A stretch of 64,000 nt of DNA from Isochrysis galbana. Lineage: Eukaryota > Haptophyta > Isochrysidales > Isochrysidaceae. This document shows positions 52,441-63,904 of the stretch, one piece after another. The stretch's first letter is position 1. Every line of letters begins with the position of its first letter. A program made the translations under genes and the position numbers. The notes beneath the pieces were generated by a model. The model saw only the letters and a list, made by a program, of their open reading frames with translations. It was not told the origin of the DNA and did no database searches. The stretch is from assembly GCA_018136815.1 (NCBI GenBank), contig CM030931.1:3029801-3093800 (forward strand). The letters are read 5' to 3'.

Positions 52441-52914
52441 ACATATAACATTGAAATTGTAAATTGTAAATTGTAAATTGTGCCACTCTACACTCTATAA
52501 TAAGATCATATAGCATTTTAGCGTTTAACATGAAAATTGTGCCACTCTCAAACACCAGTGCAGCGCTTCACCCTCGTCATGGACAGTGAAAGGAAATGGA
52601 TAGTGAAAGGAAATTTTGTTTACGTGAGTCGGTCATTCACGACGATTCTGATGCAAAATTAGAGGGAGAGAAAATTAGAAAATCCTACTACTCTAAGAAT
52701 ATATCAAGATACGTGGGGCGAGTGTGATGAGAGAGCGACGAAGAAGGCGGGAGAGCTGGGGAGGGGGGGAGCGGGTTGAGGGGGGAGCGGGCGTGGGGGG
52801 AAGTGAGCTGGAGCGCGCGCGGCTAAGGGGGGCTGGCACAACCTCCCTCGGCCCGCCTTCATCCCGACGGCGAAGGTCTCGGACGGCCGGCGCGGTCCTG
52901 GTCTGGCGGAGGGG
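52441..52914. other. AT-rich then GC-rich intergenic, upstream of KNL2
   Basis: Triplicated AAATTGTA (52453-52478) and AT-rich sequence shared with 46945-46985, then the likely KNL2 promoter, purine-rich (52720-52820). No gene seen. Confidence 0.45.
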
Positions 52915-55900
52915 ATGACCTCTCTGCCCAGCGTCTCCGACCCGTTGCGCTCGCGCGCCATCTACCAAGTGACTGACTACAGTCGGATCCGCTCGCCCGT
53001 CGCAAAGCCCACGATGGCAGGCCTCACGACCACAGAGGCCGTGCCGTTCGCCACGGCTGGGATTGCGGGGAGTCCCCTCGTGGGGCTCTCACCGACGCCT
53101 AAGCCCACCATGGTGCGAGACCTCATGCCTCCGCCGCCGCCCGTCCTGCCGCAAGCTGGCCACAAGGCAGTGACTCCACACAAGACTCTCGCTGTGGGCC
53201 GTACGTTGGGTCCCACCAACTCGGAGCCTCCGGACAGACAGGCGAGCGAGGAAGCTGGTGAGCATGTTGCAGCTGACGAATCCCCGAGGGAGGCACAGGT
53301 GAGTTCGTCGAGTTCATGGGTCCACGCTGCCCCGGATTGCATGGATATCAAGCCTCACTCCCAAGTAGTCATCAAGCCTCACTCCCAAGTATTTGTCACC
53401 TTACTTTCTGCTATTTGATCAGGGGATACTGAATGAAACGCTGGCACTGGCACATGCGCACGCGACGCCCACATCTAAAATGGCAAGCATGGCGTGCAGC
53501 AGTGGACAGCATTCGACCACCAACGAAAACGTTCAGACATCTAACGACAATGGTGCTAGTAGCACCACACCAGGTCAGAGATCGACAAAACGCCCAATGA
53601 TTCTGGGTGGCTGGTACATCAAGCGGCTGGGTGTGATGTCGGATGGCGAGGTGCTCGTGGCCGTTGAAGGCCGACGTGAGGATCCCGGTCATGGTACTCC
53701 GGGGCGTCGCCCATGGCACTCGACGGCTATTCGACAACGGGTGGATGCGAGAACGCTGAAAACGGCTAGCGGCTCCGTCTACATCTTGAATGGACCGATG
53801 AACATGCACGCCAGTCCCATGTCAGTATTCCCGGCCAGCATGAAAGACGCTTTTTCGGATGGATTTCCAGACAATTGGATGACCTACCTCCGTCCTGGTG
53901 CCGATGGATGTGCACCCGCTCTCTCGCAGCCCATGTGCACCAACAATACTTCTCTTGACAACCATATTGAGGGTGCCTCGCAGTCTGGTGCCATCTCGGC
54001 CGCAGCCACCCACCCCACTGCCGCTGGTCCATCCGTCCCTACCCCCGCCGCTGGTTCCGTACCTGCCACGGATTGCATCGACGAACCAAGCACCCGGACC
54101 TCAGCAGCTGATGATGAGTTGAATGTGTCATCACCAAACCTGGTCAAGTCTTCTACCTTCAACGTCTCCATCAGTCTGCAGGCAAGGGAGGACCCTAACA
54201 TCTCAGCGAATTCGGAGGCCAATGCAGGTGCGAAAGCAGGGCATCGAGGTAAATCCAAAGAGACGCCCGAGAGAGAGAAGCAAACGTCCAGCCAGGGAAA
54301 TGCAGATGTGCCGGAAGGGGACACGGGCAACGGTGCCAATGTCACTCAAAACTGCGCATCGGAAGCCGAAAGAGCTGACGGTGTAGTGCTGGCGGGTTCA
54401 CAAGCTGACACGCATGATGATATAGAGATTGTAGTTACCCAAGAATCGGACACGTCAGATGAGGTATTGGATGGGACTATATGTCCATCCGCAGCGGGCA
54501 TGGAAACTGAGGAGGGAGGCGAGCATGCTTCACCATCTTCCTCGCAAACGAGCAAGAATTTGAGGCAAACGAGCAAGAATTTGAGGCACACGGACGCGCC
54601 TGCAGCGGCAAACTCCACAGTGCAAGTGCCTGCGGTCAAGGACGCACACGTTCGCTCAAAGATGTGTGCACGCCGTGCTGTTTCGCCTGCACCAAAGCGT
54701 GCAGATGCACGCAAACAAGTCTCTGTTAACGCTGACCGCGCACTTGTAGCGAAGCGAGCTTCTTCGGCAGGGGCGTCCGCATCAAAGATGACATCCAGGG
54801 GTGGCGCCAAGACCCCAAGGAGTGTTCCCATACCTTCACATACCTCAAAGACAAACGATGAAGCCGGTGCGTCGTCGAGCATTGGCGCAAGCCGACGGAA
54901 AGCGGGAGCTTCGTCCTCTGAGGCTAAGGCTAGGTCAAAGCGCTCCACGCCAGATGCCACACGCGAGGCAAGCTATCACGCCCCAGTACGCCGATTGAGC
55001 AGCGGGCGCGTGACAATAAAACCGCTAGCATTCTGGGCCAATGAGGTCGTCGCGCGTACTTCAGATGGCGCCTTCATAGCGGACGGTCAAAACTTGAAGA
55101 TGAAACAGTTTTCGAACGTCATCGACTTGACAGCCAGCTTTGCCTCCAAAATTACTGCTCCGAGTTCTTCAAACAGCGAGTTGAGGAAGGTCCGCGGGGC
55201 CTCGAGCGGCGATTCATTGGAACCTCGGAGTGATTCATCACATGACGAGGTCAGAAGAGCGCGAGGTAGTTCAAGTTCACAGAGGCCACCTTTGCCCTCT
55301 AACGACAAAATATCCATCCAGCGGCGCACTTCAGCTTATTCGGCTACCGATGCTAGCCGAGCGTCGACCGACGTGCTGCAGGCTGAGTACTCGGCTTCAG
55401 GGTCTTGTCACGCGAACCTAGGGGAGTATGTGGTACTCAAGGACGAGAAGGTTTACGACATCGCACGAGCTCTCCAGCTAGACCCACGGGAAGTGGTGCG
55501 CCTGAATTCCTCACGCTTGAGGTCGATTCGCGTATCCTCTAGGTTGAAGGAGGGCACCCGCCTTCTGGTTCCTGCGGCGGCTCTCGGCATTTGCAGCCCG
55601 GATGTTGGCGCTGGAACCTCCGGAACGGCAAATTTTGAGACACAGAATCTGGGCGAGGACGAGGTACAAAGAGATGCTGAAGCTGCAAGCTTGCAGCCTC
55701 CACGCGGTAAACGCCGCAGTGCTGACTTGTCCCTCTCCGTGGGGGACGAAGTGCGCATTCTTTCGCAGCATGAAGAATGTGGCAAGCTCGGTAGAGTCGT
55801 CGACCCTGCTTGTGGCAGGGGTTGGGTCCGCGTGGAGATCTCTGGCGCATTCTATCATTTTCGTGCGAAGCAGCTCGGTCCGGTGGCTGCACTGCCAAAG

Positions 55901-57121
55901 GGCCATAATAGTCGCGATGGTGATATAGACCATGACGCGCCCGTAGATGAAAACGGGCCTGAACCAAGCATTCCTCCCGGGAGGTCGATGCGTGTGCGAC
56001 TACCTCCTGACCGCTTCCAGGTCAGCCCACCGAAAGAGAAGAGGGCCCGAGACAAGGTGGCAACGATTTCAAGCTCTATGGCTAGTGGCGACGAGAAGCC
56101 TTCAGCACCAATACACGCACGTGAGTGCGAATCGGCCGACGACTCGAATGATCTCGCCATCGGCACGGTAGTCCGCGTCATCAAGGAAGACTCGCGCAGA
56201 GGATGTGTCGGAGAGGTCCAAGCGATCTCAAACGGGTGGATTAGGGTGCGCATGGATGACAGCAGCGCTTCCTTCAGAAGGTGCGACCTCTGTCTCGTCG
56301 GCAATAGGACCAAGATTCAGGAGCGAGGCAAAGCCCCGCTCGCTGGGCGCGAGGGAACGTCGGTCCAATCGACGGAGCTCCTTGGAGCCAGTGAGCCTCT
56401 TGCGACGGGCAATCACGGAAAGGAATGGTCTAAATCGAACATCGACAAGCTGAAGGCCGCACATTTTCGGACAGCTCCTGATGTTGATGACTTTTGGGGG
56501 CACGTGGCGAAGCTTGTGCCAGGTTACAACGCTGAAGAGTGCTCAAACCAGTATTACCTGATGTACCCGACGCCCAGTAGAAACAAGCGGAAGCGCGCGG
56601 CAACGCCTATACAAGCAGGCAGAGCAAGCACTGAGGCTAAATCGCACCCTGATCTCTTACCCGCGTCGCCGTGGCGGGGAGAAAGCAGGCGCGGTGACGA
56701 TGGAGAAGACGAAGAAGACGATGGCGGTGTTTTGCGCAACTTCTCATCGATAGACCGCTCTCAGGCAAGCCTTGCCCTCCTCGTTGATAATCGGCAGTAC
56801 GCATAGCCACTCCGCCCCTAGTACACTTGCCCACCAAGTTGCCGCTCACCAGCCCCCTCGCATTGTGTGCAGATCGGCGAATATGCACAAAAGGTCAGAC
56901 AAAAACGGTTAAAAGGACGTGAGACTGCTGCTGTCCGCGCTCGCAAGACGGCGAGAAAAGGCAGAGCGACGGCCACAAGTAGTAGTAAGACCTCGCGTCT
57001 TAAGCCCACCCAAAATGATTCGGCAGCTAGCACAGGCCCATGTGCACACACTGATGAAGATGAGGAAGAGGATGAGGAGAGTGAGGATGCCGACAACTAC
57101 TTCGATTCCGCAAGCGAGTAA
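52915..57121 (+). CDS. KNL2: KNL2/Mis18BP1-like centromere protein (SANTA, LysM-like, two KOW-like, SANT)
   Basis: Exon 1 52915-53298 and exon 2 53423-56806 join in phase 0 to 1255 residues. SANTA domain at about 190-285: LGGWYIKRLGVMSDGEVLVA, RPWHSTAIRQRVDARTLKTA, GSVYILNG and SDGFPDNWMTYL. A long disordered acidic/basic region follows. Then a LysM-like unit (about 795-850, YDIARALQLDPREVVRLNSS), two small SH3/KOW-like units (GDEVRILSQHEECGKLGRVV; VVRVIKEDSRRGCVGEVQAI), and a C-terminal SANT/Myb (about 1125-1180, EWSKSNIDKLKAAHF...DDFWGHVAKLV). SANTA plus SANT is the M18BP1/KNL2 layout, which licenses CENP-A deposition. A basic then acidic segment at about 56873-57121 (QKVRQKRLKGRETAAVRAR... 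ending DNYFDSASE) may be a third exon; its splice donor is unclear. Confidence 0.85.
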
Positions 57122-57240
57122 ATCGTGGTTACGCGTGCAGCGATACCAAGGGCCTGTTTCAGATCTGGCGACGCCGAGAACATGCATGCTGCATATCACA
57201 ATGCGTGAGGTGATGGCGACGGCTACGGTTGTCTAGGTAG

Positions 57241-57290
57241 AGATAAAAAAATCTGACGGTTCAGGGCTAACACCTACTATCGACTGGGCA
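57241..57290 (-). repeat. LINE 3'-end fragment
   Basis: AAAAAAATCTGACGGTTCAG followed by GGCTAACACCTACTATCGAC is the reverse complement of the L2 3' end, including its T-run. Only the tail is present. Confidence 0.55.
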
Positions 57291-57539
57291 CAATCCACCC
57301 TTCTACTTACACCGCCCTTACATCCCTCGCCGCCTCCTTCGTCGCCTTGCCCCCTTCGTTCCTTGTTCTTCGGTTTCCGAGGTCCGGCCCAGGTGTGCTA
57401 CCTTGGGCCCGGCTCGTTGGGTAGGGTCCGGACAGGCCGCTTTTGGTTATGGTGTGGTGTATGTGATGTCGGCGTAGACGTAGACGTGTAACGGGCTCGA
57501 AAGTCGAAAATACCGCGCGCGCATGCTAGCGCGCCCAAC

Positions 57540-57941
57540 CTAACCCCCCCCCGCAACCTGGGCCCCAAGTAGTGCACGAGGGGAGTTGCCGCAAGGCGGG
57601 AAGCGAGGGAGAGGAAGGGAAATGGGCGTGGCTACAGTAGTTAAACCCGTGGCCGCGCGCGAGGCGAGAACATTAAAAGGTTTTTTTTTGCTGTCTGCAG
57701 TCTGCTGACCCCCATGGGGGGGACCAGCATGGCTGCTGAGGATGGTGTGGCCGGGGCCACGGGCCGTGTGGCGCGACGCGAGTCGCACGCACCTGCTCGG
57801 CCTCCGCGGGTGGACGCGGTCGCTTCGCCTGCGACTGCTCCATGGGTACTGGGGGGGCGCCCTCGGCGGGGGGCCCGAAGGAGAGGGGAGCCGCGCCGGC
57901 GCGCGCTCCATGCTCCATGGCGACCAAGTATAAACTTAGTT
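57540..57941 (-). mobile_element. R/LINE-related retroposon pieces R-h
   Basis: Minus-strand reading begins at the hairpin (57941-57923, AACTAAGTTTATACTTGGT), then CGCCATGGAGCATGGAGCGC and a GC-rich block. That block encodes MEQSQAKRPRPPAEAEQVRA, akin to R-i and the L2 N-terminus. Separately, 57570-57680 (TAGTGCACGAGGGGAGTTGC ... ACATTAAAAGGTTTTTTTTT) reads on the plus strand as the tail half of an R relative. The two halves are tail-to-tail, so this is a rearranged pair. Confidence 0.6.
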
Positions 57942-58173
57942 GATGATCCATACTTATAGAAGTAGGTTGAGAAAATATTACTTATAGATACCTTTTAGTG
58001 TGATGTCACCATTGCGACGCGGTCAAATACGCTGAGGCTGCTTGTATACACGCACGGCAGCACCATCGAGCTGAGGGGCGACGCTGTTACAGAACGGGTA
58101 GACAAGAGCGGTGGCCTTTCGTAGTTGGAGCTAGAGCCCGCTGAAGTTATCAATGAGAAATTTGGCATCCTCC
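57942..58173. other. Intergenic, 3' of the Rossmann-like gene
   Basis: No gene seen. Confidence 0.4.
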
Positions 58174-59742
58174 TCAAGCCACTGAGCCCCGGCTGCTGAG
58201 ACTTGAGTGCGTTGCATCAGATTTGAGGGTCGGTCTTGGATTTGATGGCCACACAAAGCCCGTCAGCCCAAACAACCGAGAAAGTGCTTGCGGCTTGACT
58301 CCTACGCGGAAAGATCCTCCATGGAAAGCTTGACACGAGAAGAGGTCCCAAGGGTGTGAAAGTGGGACCTCTGGGTTTGCAGGGGCGTGCGGATTGCGCA
58401 CGTCATGTACGAGCATGGCCGCCATAAGGGCGGAGACCGTTTGTGCATCGAAAGCGAGCATCGGAGCGAAGTTACCCATGCCCGAGAGTGCAGCCGACAC
58501 GAGTCGTGCGTTCTTATTTCCATGCTGCATCGACGCCGTTCGACAGGCAGGGGCCACGTTTGTCGAGACGCGCAGTCCGTCACGGTTGCGCGCGAGCACC
58601 GTGCGCCACAAGTTGATAGCCTTTGCCAGCGCATAATTTGGCCCTTGCACAACGACATAGCCATTGTGGACATAACGTGGTGGCTCTCCCTCCGCCGTCT
58701 TGACTGCTGGTCGCGCGTTCCTCTCATATCCCAAGTATCGTAGATATGAAGACGTGTAGGCAGCATCCGCCGCGTCAACCGCAGCCTGCGGCAGAACAAA
58801 TGCTTGGGAAGGAGTCTGCACGAAAGCAAGCGTGACTCCAGAACCCTTGGTTGCGATCCGTGAGCAAATGGCATCGCACGCAAGCGACACGCGCACGTTG
58901 AGCTCTCCGTCGAGATAGGTGTACGTGCCGATGGTGACCGGCGAAGGGAGTGTAGGCAGCAAGGACTTCAGCCATGCACAAATCTCAGGGGTGCGCGTGA
59001 GGAGGTCCGCGCCAGCCACATCCGCCATCTCAGACTCCGGCCCCTCACAAGGTTCCTTGAGAGGCACAATGAGAGTGCCTGCAGTGCCTTTGGCGTAGCG
59101 AATGATTTCGAGCCACTTGGAAGGACTGCCGCGCGCCACCGCGACAACGGTAGCGCCACAGGCGAGGAGCAGATTTAGGGGCCCAAGCTCTGCAGTTGCT
59201 CCCAAGAGCACAAACGTGTGATGTCGCAGATCCAGCCAGTCCGGCCGACTGGACACTGCACAAAGCGCCTCCGCACCGGGAGGTTCGAGAGCACCATATT
59301 CTGACCATGCGTTGATTTGAGCCATGAAAGCATCGCCCGACAGCTCCTCGCCGAAGTAAGGCACCGTCAGGGATGTCTGAAGCGACCCAGTGCCCCGGAC
59401 AAAGCCCGTATGCAATGAGTTGGGCAACGGTGCTGACATCGCCGCATCGATCGACATGGCTTTCCCATCGCGCACAAACTCAAATGTGGAATACAGCGCG
59501 TCGAGACCAGCCTCAGCCACCGCGATGGCACGTTCGGTCGAGTAGGCCTGCTCCTCCACCAATTTTGTGATGAGCTCCGGATACACCTGCCTCCATGTCG
59601 CCTTGGAGTGGTCGATTCTATCGGCGAGCGTCGCGCTCACTGCACGTGCAGCCGCTGCCCACACGGCGAGGCCCCCGGCAATGGTGGAGCGCCTGCCGTC
59701 GTCTGTCGAGGGGAACTGGACGCCTTCCGTGATGCGAGCCAT
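58174..59742 (-). CDS. Conserved Rossmann-like protein of unknown function
   Basis: A 522-residue intronless frame starting MARITEGVQFPSTDDGRRST. HTFVLLGATAELGPLNLLLA is a nucleotide-binding Rossmann turn (GxTAExGP in place of GxGxxG), followed by a second strand GATVVAVARGSPSKWLEII. The C-terminal half has HNGYVVVQGPNYALAKAINL and conserved-looking stretches (PACRTASMQHG, MLAFDAQTVSALMAAMLVHD). I recognise the general type (NAD(P)-binding fold, probably soluble) but no named family. No signal peptide. The start is the first ATG of the frame. Confidence 0.75.
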   Translation of the reverse strand: MARITEGVQFPSTDDGRRSTIAGGLAVWAAAARAVSATLADRIDHSKATWRQVYPELITKLVEEQAYSTERAIAVAEAGLDALYSTFEFVRDGKAMSIDAAMSAPLPNSLHTGFVRGTGSLQTSLTVPYFGEELSGDAFMAQINAWSEYGALEPPGAEALCAVSSRPDWLDLRHHTFVLLGATAELGPLNLLLACGATVVAVARGSPSKWLEIIRYAKGTAGTLIVPLKEPCEGPESEMADVAGADLLTRTPEICAWLKSLLPTLPSPVTIGTYTYLDGELNVRVSLACDAICSRIATKGSGVTLAFVQTPSQAFVLPQAAVDAADAAYTSSYLRYLGYERNARPAVKTAEGEPPRYVHNGYVVVQGPNYALAKAINLWRTVLARNRDGLRVSTNVAPACRTASMQHGNKNARLVSAALSGMGNFAPMLAFDAQTVSALMAAMLVHDVRNPHAPANPEVPLSHPWDLFSCQAFHGGSFRVGVKPQALSRLFGLTGFVWPSNPRPTLKSDATHSSLSSRGSVA

Positions 59743-60241
59743 TCTGACAGGCCGGGGGGAAGTGCGCGTGTGGAGGGAGGGACCACCCGGCGGGGAGGGG
59801 GTTAGCCAACACCGGCGCGCCCAGCAGGCAAAAACAAAACTCTCGGAAGACTCAGGGCTGGCTACAAGCTACAAGTAAAGTAGTTTCCCACAAGAAAGGT
59901 CTCGCGAGTCGCAGCTGATGAGAGCATGGTTGTTGCGTCAGCTCGCGAGCTCGCATGGTTTTGGAACTTACACTGATATCAGTACCTCATATCAGCTCGC
60001 AAGCGGCAAAAACAAAACTGACGTACTAAAAACAAAACTGCCGGCGCCGCGCCGGCGCCGCGCCGCCGCTGACCGCTGACGCTGACACTAACACGCTAAC
60101 GCTAACGCCTTGCCACTTGCCATGGTGGACGCTGGCGAGGGGACAAAGACAAAGAGTGCGAGCGATGCGAGTGCAATTGAGGTTGCAGGAAGTTGTATCT
60201 CCACAATCTCACTCAGCCTCTCACTTTTACTCTTACTTCAA
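59743..60241. other. Intergenic
   Basis: Contains GCCGGCGCCGCGCCGGCGCC (about 60042) and ACGCTAACGCTAACGC repeats near 60092. No gene seen; the left part is the promoter side of the Rossmann-like gene. Confidence 0.4.
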
Positions 60242-60360
60242 CAACTAACTTTATATATAGTCAGTTGACATGGAGCGCGCCGGCGCCAGCGCCAGCGCTT
60301 CTCCCTCCTCTCCTTCGTTCGGGCTCCCCTCCGAGGGCGGCCCCCCCGTCCCCACGTGTA
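60242..60360 (+). mobile_element. Retroposon 5' fragment R-j
   Basis: Hairpin AACTAACT / AGTCAGTT (60242-60265, one mismatch) followed by GACATGGAGCGCGCCGGCGC, then CGTTCGGGCTCCCCTCCGAG and GGCGGCCCCC, matching the 5' blocks of R-h and R-i. It ends near CCCCACGTG. Confidence 0.6.
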
Positions 60361-60650
60361 TGAGGAGATCCGGAACCCAGCGAGCCTCGCGCTCACATGC
60401 AGGAGAGCATGAGCGGTGCCATAATCCTGGCGATGCTGCTCGCCACTCGCTACACTCGCCACCACCACCACCTCCGGCCTCCGGTATGGGTATGGGCCAT
60501 GGAGGTGGGGGCGTCCCCGTGGATGCAAGCCGTCCGCCAGGCGTATTCGTATTCGAGTATTATTGTAAACGGAGCATGGCTCAACTTTAGTTGTGTCCCG
60601 AACGCCACACCTTGGGCGGCTTGCGCAGCGATTGACGATTGAAAGTGTTC
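60361..60650. other. Intergenic
   Basis: No gene seen. Confidence 0.3.
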
Positions 60651-60957
60651 GAGTATAAAAAAAAATCTTCTTAAAAATCTCCGCTACGTGTGCGACATGA
60701 GGCAGTGTGCTTGTGGACCTCCCTACCGCCCACCCTTAACCCCTAACAACCCCCTTCCCCTTCCCCAGTTCCCTCTTTAGCGGAGAAGCTGGTTCCGGGG
60801 AGACCGCGCGCGCTGCTTCGGCCAGGGGTTGGAGAGAAGGGGGCGGGAGACTATGGCTTCTCCTTTGCTCCGGCTCGGCTTGAATTTCCTTCTCTTATAT
60901 CTCCTAGCGTCACTCTTGCCGTCCGTTGGGGTCTCTATTAAGAGAGGTTAAACTACT

Positions 60958-62721
60958 TTAGGCGATGTTGCGCATATCCAGACCTCCCGCCGCCTGCCGG
61001 AGGTCTTCCGATATTTCTAGGTTGAAGTCTTTATCCACCGCGTAGAGGGGGCTTATCATTTTCTTAATATGTTTGTTGCTCGGGGCGTGTAGCCCCATAT
61101 TCTCTCGTTGTTGCTTTAGTCGCTGAAAGAATCCGACTTTCGCCGTTACTAGTAAGTGGTATCTCGCAAGGATCGCTCTTAAGATCGACTTAGCGGACCT
61201 CCCGTCCGCGTTACCGTATTGTATGTTATAGAAGTCCGTTAGGATATACCTCCATGCCAGGATACCTAAGTATCCCGAGGAGGGGTGCGGTCTATCCACT
61301 TGATAGCAGAAAAGGCGCTGGGCTACTTCAGATCCCGGCCTAAGGTTAATCCCTAAAAGTCCCTCTATGAATTCGAAAACGGGCTCCGTCGCGATACAGG
61401 AGGCTAAATGCGTGGAACTCTCGGGTGCTATGCCGCAAAAGCGACATGTTGGATCGTCAGCAAAACGATTCGCTGTAGCTATTCTCCTGTGTAAAACGTG
61501 TTTGAAGTGCATATAGGAGTCCCTTGGTGTCAGAAAGTTATACTTGTATAGTTGCGATACTTGTTTCCACTTCCCCGAGAGGACAGGTAACCTCTTTTCC
61601 CATCTTAGTGTGGATTTTTGTGCCTTCGGTTTCCTCATAGCGAGGAACGCTTTAGTCAAGGCCTTGACGTTTATCTCTTCTAGCGTTTTATGCGTGCCTT
61701 TGAGTGTGTATTCCTGAGGTATCGGATACGCCGTATCCGCTGGCCCGTCGTACGCTCGTCCCCACTTCAGCGGAGTGTATAGCTCGTTGGGTATTAGCTG
61801 CGGGCTGATCCGTTCGTAGATATGGGGTTCTCCCATTACATTGAGCTTAACTTCGTGGTAGTCGCCCTTCCGGTTCAAATAGTAGTTATGATCTTTGTCC
61901 ACAAGAAGGTCTCCTAGATCGTGTGCGTCTGGATCTTCTTGCGGGGCTAGTTCGTGCTCCTTCGGAGCGGGGGGTGGGGTTGTCGCATGCTTTCTAAGAA
62001 GGTCCATATAGTTAGCGGTGGCTTCTAGAAGCCTTGCTCTAGACCATTCGGATATCTTCTCCCACGACTTGAGAAGTGGGCCTACCGATATGTATTTGCC
62101 TCTATGGCGTATCCATCTTTCTCCGTCCGGCAAGAATGCCGCACATTCGTCCGTGGTGTATATGTCCCCCGTATCTGGGTTGATGGTATTATGAACTATA
62201 ACTGTCTGTAGAGATTCCCATTTAGCCCTATGTGAATGGTGTATCGATGGAGCCTTGTGAAAGAGGTTATGCCATACAGGAGCGCCCTGGGTCCCTTCCC
62301 GGGTGCTTGTTTCCCGAAGGAGTTGAACCCGTCTGAAGTTCTCGAGTGCCTGCTTCCAAAAGGCCGGAAGCGTGTTGTTTCCCCGAATGCTGACCATGAG
62401 GCTTCGCGCATCTACTTTTGAGAAGACCGCCGCCCTCCCCAGGGGGGTGCGGCTATACCATTGATCAAGGACTATTTTCCAGTCCGCCGATGACGGATTT
62501 AGGTACCTGATTATCCATATCGCTTGAAGTGCGCGTGTATGTTCGACCATAGGAAGTAGTCCGACCCCTAGTAGGGGCCCGTTCTCATTAGCCCCCACTC
62601 TCGGGTAAGCCGGAAAGGTTATCCATCTTCGACCCTCTTGCGAGGAGCCCAGTTCGTCCGCCCGTAGTCGGGAGGACCTATCCCATAGTATGGTTTGAAC
62701 ATCAGAATCTATAGCCTCCAT
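60958..62721 (-). pseudogene. LINE L3 ORF2 C-terminal region (thumb to zf-RVT)
   Basis: A 587-codon frame that stays open upstream (TPPPWGFMEAIDSDVQTILW). The segments DSDVQTILWDRSSRL, ADWKIVLDQWYSRTPLG and TLPAFWKQALENFRRVQLL are the region after the reverse-transcriptase palm. CRFCGIAPESSTHLASC (CxxC...HxxxC) is the zf-RVT finger near the C-terminus. The palm with YxDD is absent. Confidence 0.8.
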
Positions 62722-62899
62722 GAACCCCCAGGGCGGTGGTGTCTGTGTATACGTAGAAGTGCCAAATTGGACGTTTACCGGCTTCTACTTTAGTGATCCC
62801 TTCGAGCGTGGTCTTGACTCGCTGTTGATTGCCCCTAAGGACATGGAAGCCTTCCCGCTCCAATGCACTAGCCAAATGCCGAGTTTTAGTTTTGTATGC

Positions 62900-63904
62900 C
62901 TTAATCGGGTCGAAAATGCGAAACGCGAAACACGATGTAGGTGGCGACCTCTTTGAGAGAGGACCTGATAGCGCTAGATTTGCGGGGAGCTGAGTCGGCT
63001 ATCGTGCCATAGGTGACTCCAAACTCATGCGGGACTCCCGAGAGTACCGTTTGAAGTTTGTCGCCATAAGCGGCCTTGAATTGGTCGTGAGCATCGTCAT
63101 CGACGTAGAAAATCCATGGGTCCATGGGCCCTTTCGGCCCTTGTCCATCCCATCTGGCGTGGCATCTAGGCCCTCTAGCCTAGAGAGAAGAAACTTCATG
63201 AACGTGGCTACATCCTCACTTTTAATGTCCTTTTTGTCTTCAGCTAGTTGCGCTAGCTGAATGAAAAAAGGTGTGTCTTCGGGTTCCTCTTCTTCATCCA
63301 TTGGAGGGGGAGCGAGTTGGATGGTGTTGGTGGGAGTCCCTTTGGGATCCGACTGTGGGTCGGCCCGCTTGCGCGACAGCTGTTGCGGTTGTTGTTGGGC
63401 TGGCTGCTTCAGAGCTTGTTGGGCTGGCTCCTTCAGTTTGCTCCCATGCGTGGCTTCAGCATACGACTTGGGCGCATGGGTTGTTGGTTGGTTGGTGGGA
63501 GCAAAGGCTCCAAGGATTGATTGTTGTGTCAAGTGCCCGCCCCGAGGGGTGCACTGCTGGTAGGAGTTACCACCATGGGGGTGGCAGCAATGCTGCCACC
63601 CACCATGGGGAGTCCTTGATTGGGTGGCGAGACGGTGGAGCTGGGCGGCTGAGCCTGTTGCTGGCTCTGTTGCTCTGCAGGGAACAGGGCACGGCCTGTT
63701 CCCTGCTTCTGGGGCTGGTGAGGAGGCGAGGGTGGCGGAGCCATGTCGACGTCGGTATCCGGTGGGGCAGAGGCCTGCGAGCGCTTCGGCTCCGGCGGCT
63801 TGGGGCGGCCCCGGTGGGGCGTCGTGGCGGCGGGGGGCTGGGAGGTCCGTTGCCGATTCTCGCAGTGGGGGGGGGGGTGTCGTGGATAAAGGGAGCCGCA
63901 CCAA
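62900..63904 (-). pseudogene. LINE L3 N-terminal region, frameshifted
   Basis: Pro/Ala/Gln-rich start, then EEEPEDTPFFIQLAQLAEDK, KFLLSRLEGLDATPDG, and after a frameshift near 63125 MDPWIFYVDDDAHDQFKAAY and LKEVATYIVFRVSHF. It lies directly upstream of the ORF2 remnant. No known ORF1 domain recognised. Confidence 0.55.
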
